Shown here piece after piece: positions 6,739 to 15,448 of a stretch of 64,000 nt of DNA. Under the pieces are notes generated by a model. That model had not been told where the DNA came from. It ran no database searches and worked only from the letters and a program-made list of their open reading frames with translations. The position numbers and the translations under genes were made by a program. Position 1 is the first letter of the stretch. Every line of letters starts with the position of its first letter. Source of the stretch: JASBRS01 sp964496495 (GTDB lineage Bacteria; Deinococcota; Deinococci; Deinococcales; Trueperaceae); assembly GCA_964496495.1 (NCBI GenBank), contig CAZBZU010000013.1, positions 3,749-67,748 on the forward strand, read 5' to 3'.

Positions 6739-9405
6739 CTAGCGCTCGGCGTCCCCGTCATCGACCAGGCCACGCTTCAGCGCCACCGCCACCGCCTCGG
6801 CGCGGCGCTTGACGCCCAGCTTGGCAAGCACGGCCGAGACGTGGTTGCCGGCGGTCTTGGTGGAGATGTGCAGCTCCTCGGCCAGCTCCCGGTTGCTCAG
6901 GCCGCGCGCCAGCAGGCCCAGGACCTGGCTCTGGCGCGGCGTCAGGCCGGCCGGGTGGCTGCGCGTCTTGCGGCGCGGCCCGCGGGGCACGGCCTTGGCG
7001 CCGAGCTCGCGGAGCCGCGTCGCCGCGGCCGCGGCGTCGGGGTGCGCGCCGAGCGTCTCGAAGATCGCCAGCGCGCGCTTCAACCCCTCTTCACTGCCGC
7101 CGGCGGCCAGGGAGCGTGCCTCCTCGTACGGGCAGCCGAGCTCGCGCCAGGCCGTCGCGGCCGCCGCAGCACCTTCGGCGTCGCCGGCGCCCTTCGCGTC
7201 CAGCCGGAAGGGCGCCGCCGCCCACTCCGGCAGCGCCACCGCCGCGCCGCAGCGTCGCAGCCAGTAGCCCAGCTCCCCGACGAGCCAGGCGTGCCGGTGC
7301 TGCACCGCCAGCTCGTACACCGCTTCCGCCTCGCGCGCGGCGCGCTCCGCGTCGCCGGCGAGCCACGCCTCCTCGGCCCGGGCGGCGCGCACCGGCCCGA
7401 GCCGTTGCAAGGTGCCGGCGGCCTCGGCCAGCGCCAGCGCCTCGTCGAGCGCCTGGCGGGCGCCCGAGTCGCCATGACGGGCCCGCAGGCGACCGAGCGC
7501 GAGCAGCGCCATGACGCGGCTGATGGCCTCGCCCTCGCCGCGCGCGATGTCGTCCGCCGCCTCCGTGGCTGCCCGCCAGTCGCCCTGGTACAGGTCGGTG
7601 AGGGCGAGCAGCGAGCGCAGGTAGAGCGCGTCGGTGTCGAGGTCGTGCTCGCGGCAGGTGGCGAGGCCCTGGGCCAGGGCCCGGCGCGCCTCACCGAAGC
7701 GGTAGGTCTCCACCGCGATGGAGGCGGCGGTCACGTCCGCCAGTGCCATCACCCGGCGCAGCCCCGCCTCGGCGGCAAGCTCGCGCGCAGCGCTCAGGTG
7801 GGCCTCGCCGGCCTCGTCCTCCTGGAGCAGCAGGCCGGCCGCGATGCGGCAGTGGGCACGCACCTCGAGCTCGGCGTCGTTGAAGCGGCGCGCCATGGCG
7901 AGCGCCTTCTCGCCCCACGCCACCGCCGCCTCGTTGTCCCGGGCGCGCATGCGCAGCGCGGCCTGTACCACCAGCGCATGACCGAGCTCGCGCGAAGGCG
8001 GCAGCGCCGAGAGCAGCTCGAGGGACCGCGCGCTGGCGGCCTCGGCATCCTCGGTGCGGCCGCGGTGGACGTAGATGCCGGTGAGGCGGGCCAGCGCGGC
8101 GCCCTCCGCGGCGCTCTCCCCCAGCTCCCGCCACAGTCGCGCCGCTTCCTCCTGCGCCTCCAGCGCCTCGCGCGTGTGGGCGATCACCCGGTGCGCCTGG
8201 GCGAACGCCTCCAGGAGCGGTGCGCGCTCCTGCGCCGGGAGACCGCCGGCGAAACGCAGCGCGCGGGCGTACTGCTGCGCCGCCTCGCGGTGCGCCCCGA
8301 CGCCTGCGGCCTGACGCCCCGCCTCGGGGGCGTAGGCGAGCACCGCCACGGCGTCGTGCGCCTCCTCCGCGTGGTGCGCCAGCCGGGCGAGGTCGAGCTG
8401 CGCATCCGGCGCGGCCTCCAGCGCGGCCAGCACGCCCGCGTGGATCCGGCGGCGGCGCTCGGCTGGCACCGCGCTCGCCACCGCCTCACGCGCCAGCTCG
8501 TGCCGGAACGTGACTGTGTGGCCCTCGTGCCTCAGCATGCCGCTCGCCGCGCACGCGTCGATGCCGGCCTCGGCGTCGCCCAACAGCGCCTCCACCAGCC
8601 ACGGCTCGGCGCGAGCGCCGATCACCGCCGCCACCTCGAGCACCGCGCGAGCGCCCTCGTCGAGGGCCGACGCGCGCGCCAGCACCGCGTCGCGCACCGT
8701 TACAGGAACGGTGGCAGGTACGGTGGCAGGTGCGGTGGCAGCCAGGGGCCGTCTCCGCGTGGCCCCCGCCACCACCTCGGTCACGTAGAAGGGGTTCCCG
8801 CCGGTGCGGCGGTGAAGCTCGCCGGCGTCCAGGCCGGTCCCGGCACTCAGCGTGCGCACCGCGCCGGCCGACAGCGGCTCCAGGCGCACGCGCTCGACCG
8901 ATGGGGACCCCGCCAGGTGGCCGAGCAGCAGCCGTAGCGGGTGGCGCGGGTCGAGCCCGTCGTCGCGGTAGCTGCACACCAGCAACACGCGCGCCTTCGC
9001 CAGGCGCCGGCTCAGGAAGCGCAGCAGGTCGAGCGTGGCCTCGTCGGCCCAGTGCACGTCCTCGAGGACGACCAGGCGCGCGCGGCTGCCGTTCAGACGC
9101 TCCAGCACCGCCCGGAAGAAGCCGTCCCGCGCCAGGGCGTCGACGGCCGCCTCGCCCGGCGTCCTGCCGAGCAGCGCCGGCGCGAAGTCGAGCACCGGGG
9201 CCAGCGGCTGCGGGCTGCTGAGCGGATCGCAGTCGCCCCACAGCACCTCCGCCCTGTCCTGCAGGCGCTCGGCAACGGCGTGCAGGAAGGCGGTCTTGCC
9301 GACACCTGCCTCGCCGCCCAGCAGCACCAGCGTGCCGCCGCGCCGCGGGCCGGGCAGCTTGCCCGTCAGGCGGTCGAGTTCGTCGTCGCGCTCGAGCAGC
9401 TCCAC
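6739..9405 (-). CDS. Large ATP-binding LuxR-family (LAL) transcriptional regulator
   Basis: This protein of about 888 residues is a signal-transduction ATPase of the LAL/MalT type. The N-terminal AAA-like domain has a Walker A GGEAGVGKT (residues about 30-38) and a Walker B-like VVLEDVHWADEAT near 115. A long middle section is Ala/Leu/Arg/Glu-rich and helical, with TPR-like repeats. The last 60 or so residues form a LuxR helix-turn-helix (LTPRQSQVLGLLARGLSNREL). I place the start at the GTG ending at 9405 because the family begins at LLERDDEL; an in-frame TTG at 9420 would add five residues. It is monocistronic. The inducer is unknown. Confidence 0.85.
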   Translation of the reverse strand: MELLERDDELDRLTGKLPGPRRGGTLVLLGGEAGVGKTAFLHAVAERLQDRAEVLWGDCDPLSSPQPLAPVLDFAPALLGRTPGEAAVDALARDGFFRAVLERLNGSRARLVVLEDVHWADEATLDLLRFLSRRLAKARVLLVCSYRDDGLDPRHPLRLLLGHLAGSPSVERVRLEPLSAGAVRTLSAGTGLDAGELHRRTGGNPFYVTEVVAGATRRRPLAATAPATVPATVPVTVRDAVLARASALDEGARAVLEVAAVIGARAEPWLVEALLGDAEAGIDACAASGMLRHEGHTVTFRHELAREAVASAVPAERRRRIHAGVLAALEAAPDAQLDLARLAHHAEEAHDAVAVLAYAPEAGRQAAGVGAHREAAQQYARALRFAGGLPAQERAPLLEAFAQAHRVIAHTREALEAQEEAARLWRELGESAAEGAALARLTGIYVHRGRTEDAEAASARSLELLSALPPSRELGHALVVQAALRMRARDNEAAVAWGEKALAMARRFNDAELEVRAHCRIAAGLLLQEDEAGEAHLSAARELAAEAGLRRVMALADVTAASIAVETYRFGEARRALAQGLATCREHDLDTDALYLRSLLALTDLYQGDWRAATEAADDIARGEGEAISRVMALLALGRLRARHGDSGARQALDEALALAEAAGTLQRLGPVRAARAEEAWLAGDAERAAREAEAVYELAVQHRHAWLVGELGYWLRRCGAAVALPEWAAAPFRLDAKGAGDAEGAAAAATAWRELGCPYEEARSLAAGGSEEGLKRALAIFETLGAHPDAAAAATRLRELGAKAVPRGPRRKTRSHPAGLTPRQSQVLGLLARGLSNRELAEELHISTKTAGNHVSAVLAKLGVKRRAEAVAVALKRGLVDDGDAER

Positions 9406-9652
9406 GCCGTTCCGTCCCAAGGGTCGACCCGAGTCGAAAGCACGGCCTCCAGCCTAGGCCGGCGGCGCGCGACGCCGCAGCGAAGTCTTTCCGATGTGGC
9501 GGCGCGGTGGCGTGGCGCCGCGGCTCCCTCAGGCCTGGCTCAAGCGGGCCACGGGCGCAGGCGATCGGCGGCGCCATGGCGTGCGGCGGCCGACGAGCGT
9601 GCCGGTTACGCGTTTTCGGGTACGAAGCGGTTCAGCTCGAGCGCTTGGGCGC

Positions 9653-10108
9653 TCACTCGCCGCTCTCGGTGGCCTCCTTGGCCTCGCCCTTGCCGTTCTG
9701 CTGCGCGTCTCTCGCGGCGCGGGCGGCGGCGCGGTCCAACTCCTGACGGGCAGTGTCGGTGCGCAGGCGGGCGCGCTTGCCGCGCAGCTCACGCAGGTAG
9801 TACAGCTTGGCCCGGCGTGTACGGCCACGACGGACCACCACGATCTTGTCGATCAGCGGCGAGTTGACCGGGAAGACCCGTTCGACGCCCTCACCGAAGG
9901 ACACCTTGCGCACCGTGAAGGTGGCGCGGGCGCCCTTGCCGTTCTTCTTGGCGATGACCACGCCCTCGAACGCCTGCACGCGGCTGCGGTTGCCCTCTAC
10001 CACCTTGTAGTCGACGCGGATGGTGTCGCCGGAGTCGAAGTGCGGCACGTCGTCCCGCATGAAGGGTTGCTCGATGGAGCGCAGGATGGCGCCTTTGTTG
10101 TACTTCAT
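9653..10108 (-). CDS. rplS: Ribosomal protein L19
   Basis: This 50S subunit protein near the 30S-50S interface has 151 residues, against about 115 for the usual bacterial L19. The conserved body (MKYNKGAILRSIEQ through RRGRTRRAKLYYLRELRGKRARL) is intact, and the extra length is a charged Ala/Arg/Glu-rich C-terminal tail. The start is the ATG at 10108, where the family begins; the frame is open upstream. It is not next to rpsP, rimM or trmD in this window. A promoter candidate lies about 100 bases upstream, so the mRNA has a substantial leader. Confidence 0.95.
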   Translation of the reverse strand: MKYNKGAILRSIEQPFMRDDVPHFDSGDTIRVDYKVVEGNRSRVQAFEGVVIAKKNGKGARATFTVRKVSFGEGVERVFPVNSPLIDKIVVVRRGRTRRAKLYYLRELRGKRARLRTDTARQELDRAAARAARDAQQNGKGEAKEATESGE

Positions 10109-10208
10109 GGTGGTCTCCCACAGGGTTGGGGTCGTAGAACCGGGTCGGCTCGCGTCTCTCGCCGGCACCCCCGCTCAGGGGCTCGGCCCACGAGCGCACA
10201 GCCTGACA

Positions 10209-10238
10209 ATCTTAGCCCACGCCGCGCGCGTTACGCAA
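10209..10238 (-). promoter_or_regulatory. Promoter candidate for rplS
   Basis: On the minus strand TTGCGT (10233-10238) is followed after 18 bases by TAAGAT (10209-10214). The predicted leader to the rplS ATG is about 95 bases and contains a CCCC-TGAGC-GGGG stem, which might be a regulatory leader. It overlaps the 3' end of the small gene upstream. Confidence 0.45.
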
Positions 10239-10512
10239 GGCGGGTGGGGCTCCGGCTGTGAGCGTACGCGGTCAGGAAGCCACGCAGCGTTTTCGACTGC
10301 CAGGGCCAGGTGGAGGCCCCCTTCACCAGCGCCGGCTCCCCCGACAGGCCGGTGATCGCCTTGGCGAGGCCGCCCATGGCGCCGAAGTCGCCGCCCTCGA
10401 CGTCGCCGTGGAGGCGCCGCTGCAGGTCGGCCACCTCGGGGTCCCCCAACGCCACCGCCGGACGGAACGCGTCTGGCGCGCGGCCAGCGGCCCCGTCGAG
10501 ATGGTGCCTCAA
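10231..10512 (-). CDS. Hypothetical small protein, start uncertain
   Basis: I do not recognise this 93-residue frame. The reason to call it is codon use: almost every third position is G or C over its whole length, as in neighbouring real genes, and it fills the space between the membrane-protein gene and rplS on the same strand. The frame opens right at the TGA that ends the upstream gene, and no ATG is available near the N-terminus. The TTG at 10512 is a guess; CTG or an internal GTG are alternatives. The C-terminal part reads STWPWQSKTLRGFLTAYAHS. No signal peptide or membrane segment is seen. Confidence 0.4.
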   Translation of the reverse strand: MRHHLDGAAGRAPDAFRPAVALGDPEVADLQRRLHGDVEGGDFGAMGGLAKAITGLSGEPALVKGASTWPWQSKTLRGFLTAYAHSRSPTRLA

Positions 10513-10545
10513 GGCCAGCCCGGGCGCGCCATCACCCGAGCCGGA

Positions 10546-11373
10546 TCACCCGTCCTGCCCGTGCTCCCGCTCGGGGTCCCCGGGGGGCTCGGCCGCGCCG
10601 CCGGTCGTGTCGCTGCCGCCAGCCGCAGCGCCGTCGCCGGGCGCCCCGTCGGGCCGACCCGCCGGCGGTCGCTTCCCCGCAGCGCCGCCCCCGAGCGCCT
10701 GCCGCCAGCCGCCGCGCTCGCCGCTGAGCAGCAGGTACACGCCAACGCCCACCAGCACCAGCGGCACGAGCCAGCCGCCGCCGAAGCTGAAGCCGAGCAC
10801 CGCGATCAGCAGGCTGGCGACGGCCGGGAAGATGGCCCACGACTTGGGGTCGCCGGGCAGGCGGGTGAGCACGCCGAAGGTGAGCCCCAGGCCGAGGAAC
10901 AGCACCCAGGTGGGGTCGTAGCCGGGGCGCCAGCTGTCCAGACCCGCCACGAACGCCAGCGACACCAGCGTGCCGCCCGGGATGATGGCCCACCAGCGCT
11001 CACGGTCCACGTAGTACAGGGCCAGGAAGCCGACGCCGAGGAGGCCGAGGAAGTAGAAGCCTGCCGACCCGCCGCCGACGGTCGCGGCCGCCAGGCCGAA
11101 GAGCGCGAACGCGCCCAGCAGCGAGTAGGGGCGCCCGCGCGTCAGGAAGTGGCCGAGGGCGAGTACGCCCAGCACCGCGAACAGCAGCATGCCGACGACG
11201 TTGTGGGCGCCGCTGAAGACGCCCAGGTCGGAGAGCAGGGCGAGGGCCCCGATGATGACCAGCACCGCTCCGATGCGGGCGGTGCGGGAGCCGTCGAGGT
11301 CCCGCTGGCGGCGACGCTCGCGGCGAGCCGCCCGGCGAGCCTCGCGATCGTTGTCGTATCCTTGCGCATCCAT
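10546..11373 (-). CDS. Multi-pass membrane protein of unknown function
   Basis: This 275-residue protein begins with a highly charged cytoplasmic segment (REARRAARRERRRQRDLD). Six to eight short hydrophobic helices follow, about residues 35-205, in pairs separated by short Gly- or Arg-containing turns, resembling small DUF/LiaF-type membrane modules. The C-terminal 60 residues are Gly/Ala/Pro-rich and low-complexity. No catalytic motif is visible and I do not assign a function. The ATG at 11373 has GAGAGGA upstream and fits better than an upstream in-frame start at 11421. Confidence 0.7.
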   Translation of the reverse strand: MDAQGYDNDREARRAARRERRRQRDLDGSRTARIGAVLVIIGALALLSDLGVFSGAHNVVGMLLFAVLGVLALGHFLTRGRPYSLLGAFALFGLAAATVGGGSAGFYFLGLLGVGFLALYYVDRERWWAIIPGGTLVSLAFVAGLDSWRPGYDPTWVLFLGLGLTFGVLTRLPGDPKSWAIFPAVASLLIAVLGFSFGGGWLVPLVLVGVGVYLLLSGERGGWRQALGGGAAGKRPPAGRPDGAPGDGAAAGGSDTTGGAAEPPGDPEREHGQDG

Positions 11374-11426
11374 CGACTGGTCCTCTCCATACCGCGGCCG
11401 CGTCGCGGCCGCCTCCAACACCTAGC

Positions 11427-11879
11427 CTAAGGCGTCGGCTCGCCTCCCGCAGCCACCAGCTCCTCGAGCAGGTACGCCAGCCGCGTCTGGGCGTTCTCCT
11501 GCGAGCCGTAGATGCTTCGCGCCAGCGCTCCCCGGGCGTCGTAGACGAGCCAGTGAGGGGTGCCCTCGGCGCCCCAGTCGACCGCCAGCGAGCCGTCGAG
11601 GTCGAGCGCGATGGGGATCTCCAGGCGTGCGAAGTCGCGCGCGAAGCGCGTGATCGCCGCGGTCAGCTCCTCGCGCGGGTGCTCGCGGTGGCCGTAGGCG
11701 GTGTGCACCATCACGAGCTGCAGCGCCTCGCCGTGCTCGGCCGCCAGCCGCTTGAGCAGCGGCACGCCGCGGGACATGCAGGCCGCGCACTCGAGGTTGA
11801 AGAGCATCACCAGGCCGGGGCGTCCCCAGGCGCCCGGGGGCGCGACGGGGCCCCGCCACACGAAGTCGTCCGGCCACAT
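11427..11879 (-). CDS. Thioredoxin-like protein with CAAC motif
   Basis: This 150-residue protein has a TlpA/thioredoxin-type fold: VMLFNLECAACMSRGVPLL carries the CxxC (CAAC) at the expected end of the first strand, and GTPHWLVYDARG supplies the cis-Pro region. There is no signal peptide, so it should act in the cytoplasm, unlike most TlpA relatives. A likely role is thiol-disulfide exchange or peroxide-type redox chemistry on an unknown partner. A -10 hexamer 7 bases upstream of the ATG suggests a leaderless transcript. It is divergent from the GGDEF gene. Confidence 0.8.
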   Translation of the reverse strand: MWPDDFVWRGPVAPPGAWGRPGLVMLFNLECAACMSRGVPLLKRLAAEHGEALQLVMVHTAYGHREHPREELTAAITRFARDFARLEIPIALDLDGSLAVDWGAEGTPHWLVYDARGALARSIYGSQENAQTRLAYLLEELVAAGGEPTP

Positions 11880-11886
11880 GCCCTAG

Positions 11887-11892
11887 AGGATA
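11887..11892 (-). promoter_or_regulatory. -10 hexamer TATCCT for a leaderless thioredoxin-like gene
   Basis: On the minus strand TATCCT is 7 bases before the ATG at 11879, so the transcript would begin at the start codon. No -35 is seen. Confidence 0.5.
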
Positions 11893-11936
11893 CGGCGCCG
11901 CCGTGTCGGCGGCAGCGCTCGGCCGACGGGCCCGTA

Positions 11937-11949
11937 CCCCATAATGGGG
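11937..11949. promoter_or_regulatory. Palindrome CCCCATAATGGGG over a -10 candidate of the GGDEF gene
   Basis: This is a perfect 6-bp inverted repeat (CCCCAT-A-ATGGGG). Its centre CATAAT is a good -10 hexamer for the plus-strand GGDEF gene 48 bases downstream. A repressor bound here would block that promoter. The binding protein is unknown. Confidence 0.4.
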
Positions 11950-11996
11950 CTACTCGCGACACGGCCGGAGGGGCAGCGTACGAGGGGGCGCAGGCA

Positions 11997-13820
11997 GTGA
12001 CCGACAGCTCGGGCAAGGGCGAGACGCAGGAGCCTCTCGGCATCGGCGCTGCGGAGCGTCAGCTTGAGGAGCTGCTGAGCGCCGCCTGGGAGCAACGTCA
12101 TCAGGATGGCGCGGGCTACCGCGAGCTGGCGGCGGCCGCGGCGGAGCTGGCCAACGACGCCGGCGATACCGCGGCGGAGGCCACCGCCCTGGCGCTGCTG
12201 TCGCTGGCGGCCTTCCACGACACCGAGTACGACCTCGCCAGCGCCCGGGCGCTGCACGCCCTGCAGGCCGCGCAGCTCGACCCGCGGGCGGGCACGGCGC
12301 TGTGGGAGCCCGCGCTGGCGGCGCTGCCGCAGCGCGCCCGGGAGGCCCTCACCGAGGCGGCGACCGCGCTGGCCATCTCCGACTTCCGCCTCGGGCGCTT
12401 CCCGGCGGGGCTGCTGCACGCCAACCTGGAGGCCCGCCTGCGCCACTTGCTGGGCGACACCCTGGGCGAGGCACTGGCGTGGCACGGCGTGGGCTGGGGC
12501 TACGACAAGGTCGGCCTGCACCAGCAGGCGCTGGAGCACCACATGCACGCGCTCAAGGTGCTGGAGCCGCTGGCGCCCGACCTGGCCGCCAGCCCGCTCA
12601 ACGGCATCGCCGAGACCTACCTGAACCTCGGCCAGCCGGCGCGCGCCCGCGAGTACTCGCAGCGCGCGCTGACGGTGGCGGGCGACGGGCCCGAGCGCCG
12701 GCGCGAGCGCTCCACCGCCCTGCGGGCCCTGGGGCTGGCCGCTCGAGCGCAAGGGAACCACGCCGAGGCCGAGCGCTGGCTCCGCAAGAGCATCGCCGCC
12801 TCCGACGCCTACGGCGTGAGCCTCAACCTCATCAGCCTGGGCGAGATGTTCCTGGAGATCGGCCGGCCGGAGGCAGCCCTGCGCGAGTTCCGTGCCTGCG
12901 TGGAGGCGCTGGGCCCGCAGGCGCAGACGCGCACGCGGGCCGAGGCGCTGGTGGGCGTGGGGCAGGCGGCCTTGCTGCTGGGCCGGCCGCAGCAGGCGCT
13001 GGAGGAGCTCGAGCGCGCCCTGGCGATGGCGACCGAGGTCGGCGCGCTGGTGGAGACCTACCGCGCGCACCACGGGGTGGCGCTGGCGCTGCGCGCGCTC
13101 GGACAGTTCGAGAGCGCCCTGGAGCACTACGAGGCCTACCACGGCACGCGCGAGCGCGTGCAGCGGGAGGCGTCCGACGTCCGCACGCGGGTGCTCACGC
13201 AGCAGTTCGACGTGGAGCGGCTGCGTCTGGACCGCGAGATCGACCGGCTCACCAACGTGGAGCTGGCCGCCGCCTACCGCCAGCTCAAGGAGCTGAACGC
13301 CCGGCTGGAGCGGCAGGCCGCGGAGCTCGAGCGCTTGAGCCGCCTCGACGACCTCACCGGCCTGAGCAACCGTCGCGCCTTCGACTCTCGCCTCACGGCC
13401 GAGGTGGTGCGGGCCAGGCGCGGCGGCACGCCGCTGGCGCTGATCATGCTGGACGTGGACAGCTTCAAGGAGATCAACGACCGCTTCTCGCACACCGTCG
13501 GCGATGACGTGCTGCGCCAGCTCGGGCGCGTGCTGCGCGGCTGCCTCCGCGACGTCGACCTGTGTGCCCGCTTCGGCGGCGACGAGTTCGCGGTGGTCAT
13601 GCCCATGACCGATCTGGACGGAGCCGCGCGGGTGGCCGAGAAGCTGCGGCTGGCAGTGGCGGCCGGCGACTGGCGGGAGATCAACGCCAGCCTGCGCCCC
13701 ACCATCAGCCTGGGCGCGGCCGAGCTGCGCCCGGACGACGACGCCGGCACTCTGCTCTCCCGCGCCGATGCCATGCTCTACCGCACCAAGCGCCTCGGCC
13801 GGAACCGCGTGGAGCGTTGA
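11997..13820 (+). CDS. TPR-repeat GGDEF diguanylate cyclase
   Basis: This 607-residue cytoplasmic protein probably makes the second messenger cyclic di-GMP from two GTP. Residues about 30-400 are TPR-like helical repeats (ALAWHGVGWGYDKVGLHQQALEHH and similar), likely the protein-binding sensor. A coiled coil (about 395-445, QLKELNARLERQAAELERL) leads into a GGDEF domain with RLDDLTGLSNRRAF at its start. The active-site loop is intact GGDEF (527-531), with an RxxD inhibitory site (RDVD, 518-521) five residues before it. The GTG at 11997 is chosen for the A/G-rich site just upstream; the frame is open much further. No EAL partner is nearby. Confidence 0.88.
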   Translation: MTDSSGKGETQEPLGIGAAERQLEELLSAAWEQRHQDGAGYRELAAAAAELANDAGDTAAEATALALLSLAAFHDTEYDLASARALHALQAAQLDPRAGTALWEPALAALPQRAREALTEAATALAISDFRLGRFPAGLLHANLEARLRHLLGDTLGEALAWHGVGWGYDKVGLHQQALEHHMHALKVLEPLAPDLAASPLNGIAETYLNLGQPARAREYSQRALTVAGDGPERRRERSTALRALGLAARAQGNHAEAERWLRKSIAASDAYGVSLNLISLGEMFLEIGRPEAALREFRACVEALGPQAQTRTRAEALVGVGQAALLLGRPQQALEELERALAMATEVGALVETYRAHHGVALALRALGQFESALEHYEAYHGTRERVQREASDVRTRVLTQQFDVERLRLDREIDRLTNVELAAAYRQLKELNARLERQAAELERLSRLDDLTGLSNRRAFDSRLTAEVVRARRGGTPLALIMLDVDSFKEINDRFSHTVGDDVLRQLGRVLRGCLRDVDLCARFGGDEFAVVMPMTDLDGAARVAEKLRLAVAAGDWREINASLRPTISLGAAELRPDDDAGTLLSRADAMLYRTKRLGRNRVER

Positions 13821-13918
13821 GCCGCGCGGCGCGATCCACCTGGCGACCCCACCCTGCCAACCCCGCCGCCCGGCTCCCTGACGGCACTGCAGCCACGGAG
13901 GCGGCGCGCCGCTCTTGC

Positions 13919-13924
13919 TACACT
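13919..13924 (+). promoter_or_regulatory. -10 hexamer TACACT upstream of the UPF0104 gene
   Basis: TACACT is preceded by TGC, giving a partial extended -10 (TGCTACACT). It would start transcription near 13931, about 55 bases before the apparent AUA start. It also makes the upstream in-frame TTG at 13915 an impossible start. Confidence 0.4.
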
Positions 13925-13986
13925 GTGCGCCGGAGCGCCGGGCGCGCGGCGGCGCGTCGGCTGCCTCCGCTGGAAGGGGTCCGGCC

Positions 13987-15108
13987 ATAGGTAGAGCCAT
14001 CGCCCTATCGATCGTTCTGGGCGTGCTGGGCGTGCTCGCCACCTTCTGGTGGCTCGGGGAGAGCGTCACCACCGTCGCTCAGGTGCCGGTGTGGGCGCTG
14101 GTGGTGGGCGCGCTGCTCACCGGCGTCAACTATCTCTTTGGCGCCGCACGGCTGACCTTGCTGACGCGCATGACCGGCCAGCCGGTGGGGTTCCTGCGCT
14201 CGCTCAGGGCCTACACCCTGGGCCTGCTGAGCGCCGCCATCACCCCCGGCGGCAGCGGGCAGGCGCCGGCGGTGGTGCTGTCGCTGGTGCGGGACGGAGT
14301 CCCCGCCTCGCGCGCCTGGTCGGTCAACGTCTACATCTGGGTGGTCGACCTCTTCTTCCTCACCTGGTCGGTGCCGATCGGGCTGGTGGCCCTGGGCCAT
14401 TCCACCGACCTGCTCGGCGCCACCTCCCCGGTGGGGCTGGCGCTGGCGCTCAGCGTCGCCTTCCTGATGCTCAACTTCGTGCTCGCCTACCGGCTGCACT
14501 GGATCAAGGCGATCGTCGGGCCGGTCATGCGGCTGCGCTTCCTGCGCCGCTGGCGCGAGCCGGCGCTCGACTTCCTCGACCGGGTGGCGGCCGCCACCAG
14601 CGAGTTCTCGCGCCGCGGCATCGGCCTGCAGGTGATACTGCACGCCCTCACCGCCGGCCTCTACATCGCCACCTACCTGGCCTTCTACATCATCCTGGTG
14701 GGGCTCGGCGACCGGCCTCCGTTGCTGCCGGCCATCGCCGCGGTGCAGCTGCCGATGGTGATCGCCTTCATCTTCCCCACGCCGGGGGGCGCCGGCATCC
14801 TGGAGATCGCGGCGGCCTCGCTGTTCAGCGCCGAGGGGGGCGGCGGCTCCGTGGCGGCGGCCATCCTGGCGTGGCGCCTGCTCACCTACTACAGCCGCTA
14901 CGCCATCGGGCCGGCGGCCGGCGGCACCGTGCTGGTGCGCCGGCGCCGTGCCCGGGTGCCGCGCGGCATCGACGTGCCGCCAGGCGCCACCGACGAGAAC
15001 CCGCTCGGCGAGGACGGGGCGGCCGCCGGCGCCGCCGCCAGCGACCCCGCCGAGCCGTCCGAGGTCGGAGACGCCGAAGAGGCCGACCGCCAGCAGACGT
15101 CCTCCTGA
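13987..15108 (+). CDS. UPF0104/YbhN-family membrane protein (flippase-like domain), apparent AUA start
   Basis: This protein of about 373 residues has some eight transmembrane segments and belongs to the family that includes the integral domain of lysyl-phosphatidylglycerol synthase MprF (TIGR00374). The diagnostic Gly/Pro-rich SAAITPGGSGQAPAVV loop (about residue 80) and FIFPTPGGAGILEIA (about 265) are present. Such proteins are thought to move lipid or lipid-linked substrates, but the substrate here is unknown. A 55-residue acidic tail follows. No ATG, GTG or TTG fits: the only strong ribosome site (GGAAGGGG, 13972-13979) is 7 bases before ATA at 13987. The next in-frame GTG (14023) would remove half of helix 1. 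Confidence 0.8.
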   Translation: MGRAIALSIVLGVLGVLATFWWLGESVTTVAQVPVWALVVGALLTGVNYLFGAARLTLLTRMTGQPVGFLRSLRAYTLGLLSAAITPGGSGQAPAVVLSLVRDGVPASRAWSVNVYIWVVDLFFLTWSVPIGLVALGHSTDLLGATSPVGLALALSVAFLMLNFVLAYRLHWIKAIVGPVMRLRFLRRWREPALDFLDRVAAATSEFSRRGIGLQVILHALTAGLYIATYLAFYIILVGLGDRPPLLPAIAAVQLPMVIAFIFPTPGGAGILEIAAASLFSAEGGGGSVAAAILAWRLLTYYSRYAIGPAAGGTVLVRRRRARVPRGIDVPPGATDENPLGEDGAAAGAAASDPAEPSEVGDAEEADRQQTSS

Positions 15109-15129
15109 GGCGCGCGCCGCCCGCACCGG

Positions 15130-15162
15130 CCTGCTCCCGGCCTGCTCCCGGCCTGCTCCCGG
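15130..15162. repeat. Three tandem copies of an 11-bp unit
   Basis: CCTGCTCCCGG occurs three times without mismatch, followed by a degenerate fourth copy. It lies downstream of the UPF0104 gene. Confidence 0.85.
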
Positions 15163-15268
15163 CCTGCGCCGGTCCTGCGCCCGGCCTGCACGGCTTCGAC
15201 GGGCTCCTGCAGGGCCCCGGCGGCCGGCCGCCCACGGCCGTCACACGCTCGCCACATGCTGACCCCAC

Positions 15269-15286
15269 GGTCGCCTCACGGCGACC
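15269..15286. terminator. Hairpin GGTCGCC-TCAC-GGCGACC
   Basis: A perfect 7-bp GC-rich stem with a 4-base loop lies 160 bases after the UPF0104 stop. It lacks a T-run, so its terminator role is tentative. Confidence 0.4.
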
Positions 15287-15448
15287 TCACCGCATTTGCA
15301 TGGCGCATGCACGGTGATTCAGATCGCTCTTGAAACCTTGGGCGCACACTGCCTGCGGTCTTGGGGGAAGGCCCAGACCCGGTCCCCGCATCGCGACGTG
15401 ACTGCGCGTCAGCTTCCCGCGCCCTTGCGCGCACGCTAAGGAGAAACC

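Larger units (their letters stand above)
15109..15448. other. 340-base gap with tandem repeats and inverted repeats, no gene
   Basis: I see no convincing coding frame. It holds three exact copies of the 11-mer CCTGCTCCCGG (15130-15162), a hairpin GGTCGCC-TCAC-GGCGACC (15269-15286) and an inverted pair TGCAT-N5-ATGCA (15297-15311). The last two may regulate or insulate the secreted-protein gene at 15449. Confidence 0.6.

Noticed and set aside
11553..11996. N-terminal extension of the GGDEF protein
   Set aside because: It would overlap the thioredoxin-like gene on the other strand and the palindromic promoter region. The TPR region begins after the GTG at 11997.
15130..15162. CRISPR array
   Set aside because: The units are only 11 bases, directly adjacent and without spacers. 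No cas-like gene is nearby.
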